This document shows, piece after piece, positions 62,966 through 64,000 of a stretch of 64,000 nt of DNA. A program made the translations under genes and the position numbers. The stretch comes from Flavobacterium odoriferum (lineage in GTDB: Bacteria > Bacteroidota > Bacteroidia > Flavobacteriales > Flavobacteriaceae). The notes under the pieces are model-generated. The model did no database searches, was not told where the DNA came from, and saw only the letters and a list, made by a program, of their open reading frames with translations. Each line of letters opens with the position of its first letter. Within the stretch, counting starts at the first letter, position 1. Location of the stretch: NCBI RefSeq assembly GCF_025499515.1, contig NZ_JAMKFA010000009.1, positions 1 to 64,000 on the forward strand, in the 5' to 3' direction.

Positions 62966-64000
62966 ATGAAAGAAATGCAACGATATATTAGCCAATTAAA
63001 CGAAGCACAGCAAGCACCTGTTTTGCAAAAAGACGGTCCCATGATTGTTATTGCGGGCGCAGGTTCTGGTAAAACACGTGTGTTAACCGTTCGTATTGCT
63101 AACTTGATGAGTCAAGGAGTTGATGCATTTAATATTTTAGCTTTAACTTTTACCAATAAAGCCGCACGTGAAATGAAAAAACGTATTGCGGATATTGTTG
63201 GAACTAACGAAGCTAAAAACCTTTGGATGGGGACCTTTCACTCGGTTTTTGCTAAAATTTTAAGAAGTGAAGCCGACAAATTGGGCTACCCATCAAATTT
63301 TACGATTTACGATTCTCAAGATTCATTGCGTTGTTTAGGTGGAATTATCAAAGAAATGCAATTGGACAAAGAAATTTACAAACCAAAGCAAATTTTAGGC
63401 AGAATTTCATCCTATAAAAATTCTTTAATCACAGTTAAAGCCTATTTCAATAATCCTGAGTTACAGGAAGCAGATGCCATGAGCAAAAAACCTCGTATGG
63501 GTGAAATTTACCAACAATACGTAGAGCGTTGTTTTAAATCGGGAGCGATGGATTTTGATGATTTGTTATTGAAAACCAATGAATTATTGAATCTTTTTCC
63601 AGATGTTTTAGCCAAATACCAAGATCGTTTTCGATACATTTTAGTAGATGAGTACCAAGATACGAATCACTCACAGTATTTGATTGTTCGAGCATTATCG
63701 GATAGATTTCAAAATATTTGTGTGGTAGGCGATGATGCACAGAGTATTTATGCCTTCCGAGGTGCGAATATCAACAACATTTTAAATTTCCAGAAAGATT
63801 ACGAAAACGTGCAATTGTATCGTTTGGAACAAAATTATCGTTCGTCTAAAAACATTGTAGAAGCAGCAAATAACGTAATTGACAAGAATAAAACCAAGTT
63901 AGATAAAATCGTTTGGACATCCAATGATGACGGACCAAAAATAAAAGTCCACCGAAGTTTAACTGATGGTGAAGAAGGTCGTTTTGTAGCAGCAACCATT
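62966..64000 (+). CDS. uvrD: ATP-dependent DNA helicase UvrD/PcrA (5' part)
   Basis: The first 345 codons of a superfamily 1A helicase, open to the window edge; the C-terminal half is missing. Q-motif LNEAQQAPVL, Walker A AGAGSGKT (30-37), motif Ia LTFTNKAAREM, motif II VDEYQDT (227-233), motif III GDDAQSIYAFRGA (255-267) and motif IV LEQNYRSS are intact. It unwinds DNA in excision and mismatch repair and clears stalled replication. ATG at 62966 or 62975 could be the start. Confidence 0.96.
   Translation, partial: MKEMQRYISQLNEAQQAPVLQKDGPMIVIAGAGSGKTRVLTVRIANLMSQGVDAFNILALTFTNKAAREMKKRIADIVGTNEAKNLWMGTFHSVFAKILRSEADKLGYPSNFTIYDSQDSLRCLGGIIKEMQLDKEIYKPKQILGRISSYKNSLITVKAYFNNPELQEADAMSKKPRMGEIYQQYVERCFKSGAMDFDDLLLKTNELLNLFPDVLAKYQDRFRYILVDEYQDTNHSQYLIVRALSDRFQNICVVGDDAQSIYAFRGANINNILNFQKDYENVQLYRLEQNYRSSKNIVEAANNVIDKNKTKLDKIVWTSNDDGPKIKVHRSLTDGEEGRFVAATI

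Overview
The window is a low-GC chromosomal segment of a Bacteroidota bacterium, almost certainly Flavobacterium or a close Flavobacteriaceae relative. The evidence is the AT-rich coding style, genes starting without obvious Shine-Dalgarno sequences, several promoters of the TAnnTTTG type, PorQ and a type B C-terminal signal of the type IX secretion system (T9SS), a TonB receptor paired with a DUF4249 lipoprotein, a monomeric NADP isocitrate dehydrogenase, a fused ResB-CcsA cytochrome c maturation protein, and many Flavobacteria-restricted small families (DUF4293, DUF2853, DUF1599, DUF6252). No phage, IS element, CRISPR array, toxin island or tRNA was seen. Most of the window is core chromosome. 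Layout: 1-376 is the end of an rRNA operon (3' end of 23S, spacer, 5S, terminator), followed by a gene-free stretch to about 797 that holds a decayed second copy of the 5S 3' half plus its terminator. 798-9793 carries an alpha/beta hydrolase, an M48 lipoprotein protease, a UMF1-type transporter, a DUF6252 lipoprotein, Lon, PorQ, cytidylate kinase and a small membrane protein. 9886-12390 is an mlaEFD-type lipid transport operon (minus strand), followed by a small AraC-type regulator with a degenerate metal-binding-like N-terminus and by a lipoprotein. 14167-19482 holds dihydrolipoyl dehydrogenase, an exporter-type ABC transporter overlapping truA, a phosphodiesterase and a DUF4293 membrane protein. 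19670-28997 holds rho (with a long disordered insertion), DUF1456, an esterase, TerB-like, VOC, SRPBCC, DMP19, uvrB, a PagL-like lipid A deacylase homologue and thiamine pyrophosphokinase. 29087-38494 holds the DUF4249/TonB receptor pair, a secreted protein, icd, rplS, trmD, a methyltransferase and a two-domain immunophilin. 38557-42912 is a giant T9SS-secreted repeat protein. 43007-48546 is one long minus-strand array, rsfS-ftsH-LUD-cdsA-psd-ACBP-SOD, which joins membrane-protein quality control with phospholipid synthesis and lipid/oxidative protection. 48632-56666 holds birA, the ccsBA fusion, a glutathione peroxidase lipoprotein, a GNAT acetyltransferase, menD, DUF2853 and a lipocalin-like lipoprotein. 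56735-64000 holds DUF1801, the DUF1599-DoxX-redoxin-tpiA operon interrupted by an S23 four-helix-bundle gene, folP with a lipoprotein, a membrane protein, and the 5' part of a UvrD/PcrA helicase that runs off the window. Envelope functions dominate: lipid transport (Mla), lipid synthesis (CdsA/Psd), lipid A modification, T9SS, TonB uptake and many lipoproteins. Respiratory and redox functions also recur (CcsBA, MenD, SOD, GPx, TlpA/DoxX). The most unusual structure is the S23 gene at 59589-59942. It lies between imperfect inverted repeats within what is otherwise a closely spaced operon, an architecture that recalls the intervening sequences of bacterial 23S rRNA where this protein family was first found. 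Other points are the decayed 5S/terminator duplicate, short 12-14-bp perfect tandem duplications in several spacers, and a PagL-like protein lacking the canonical third catalytic residue.
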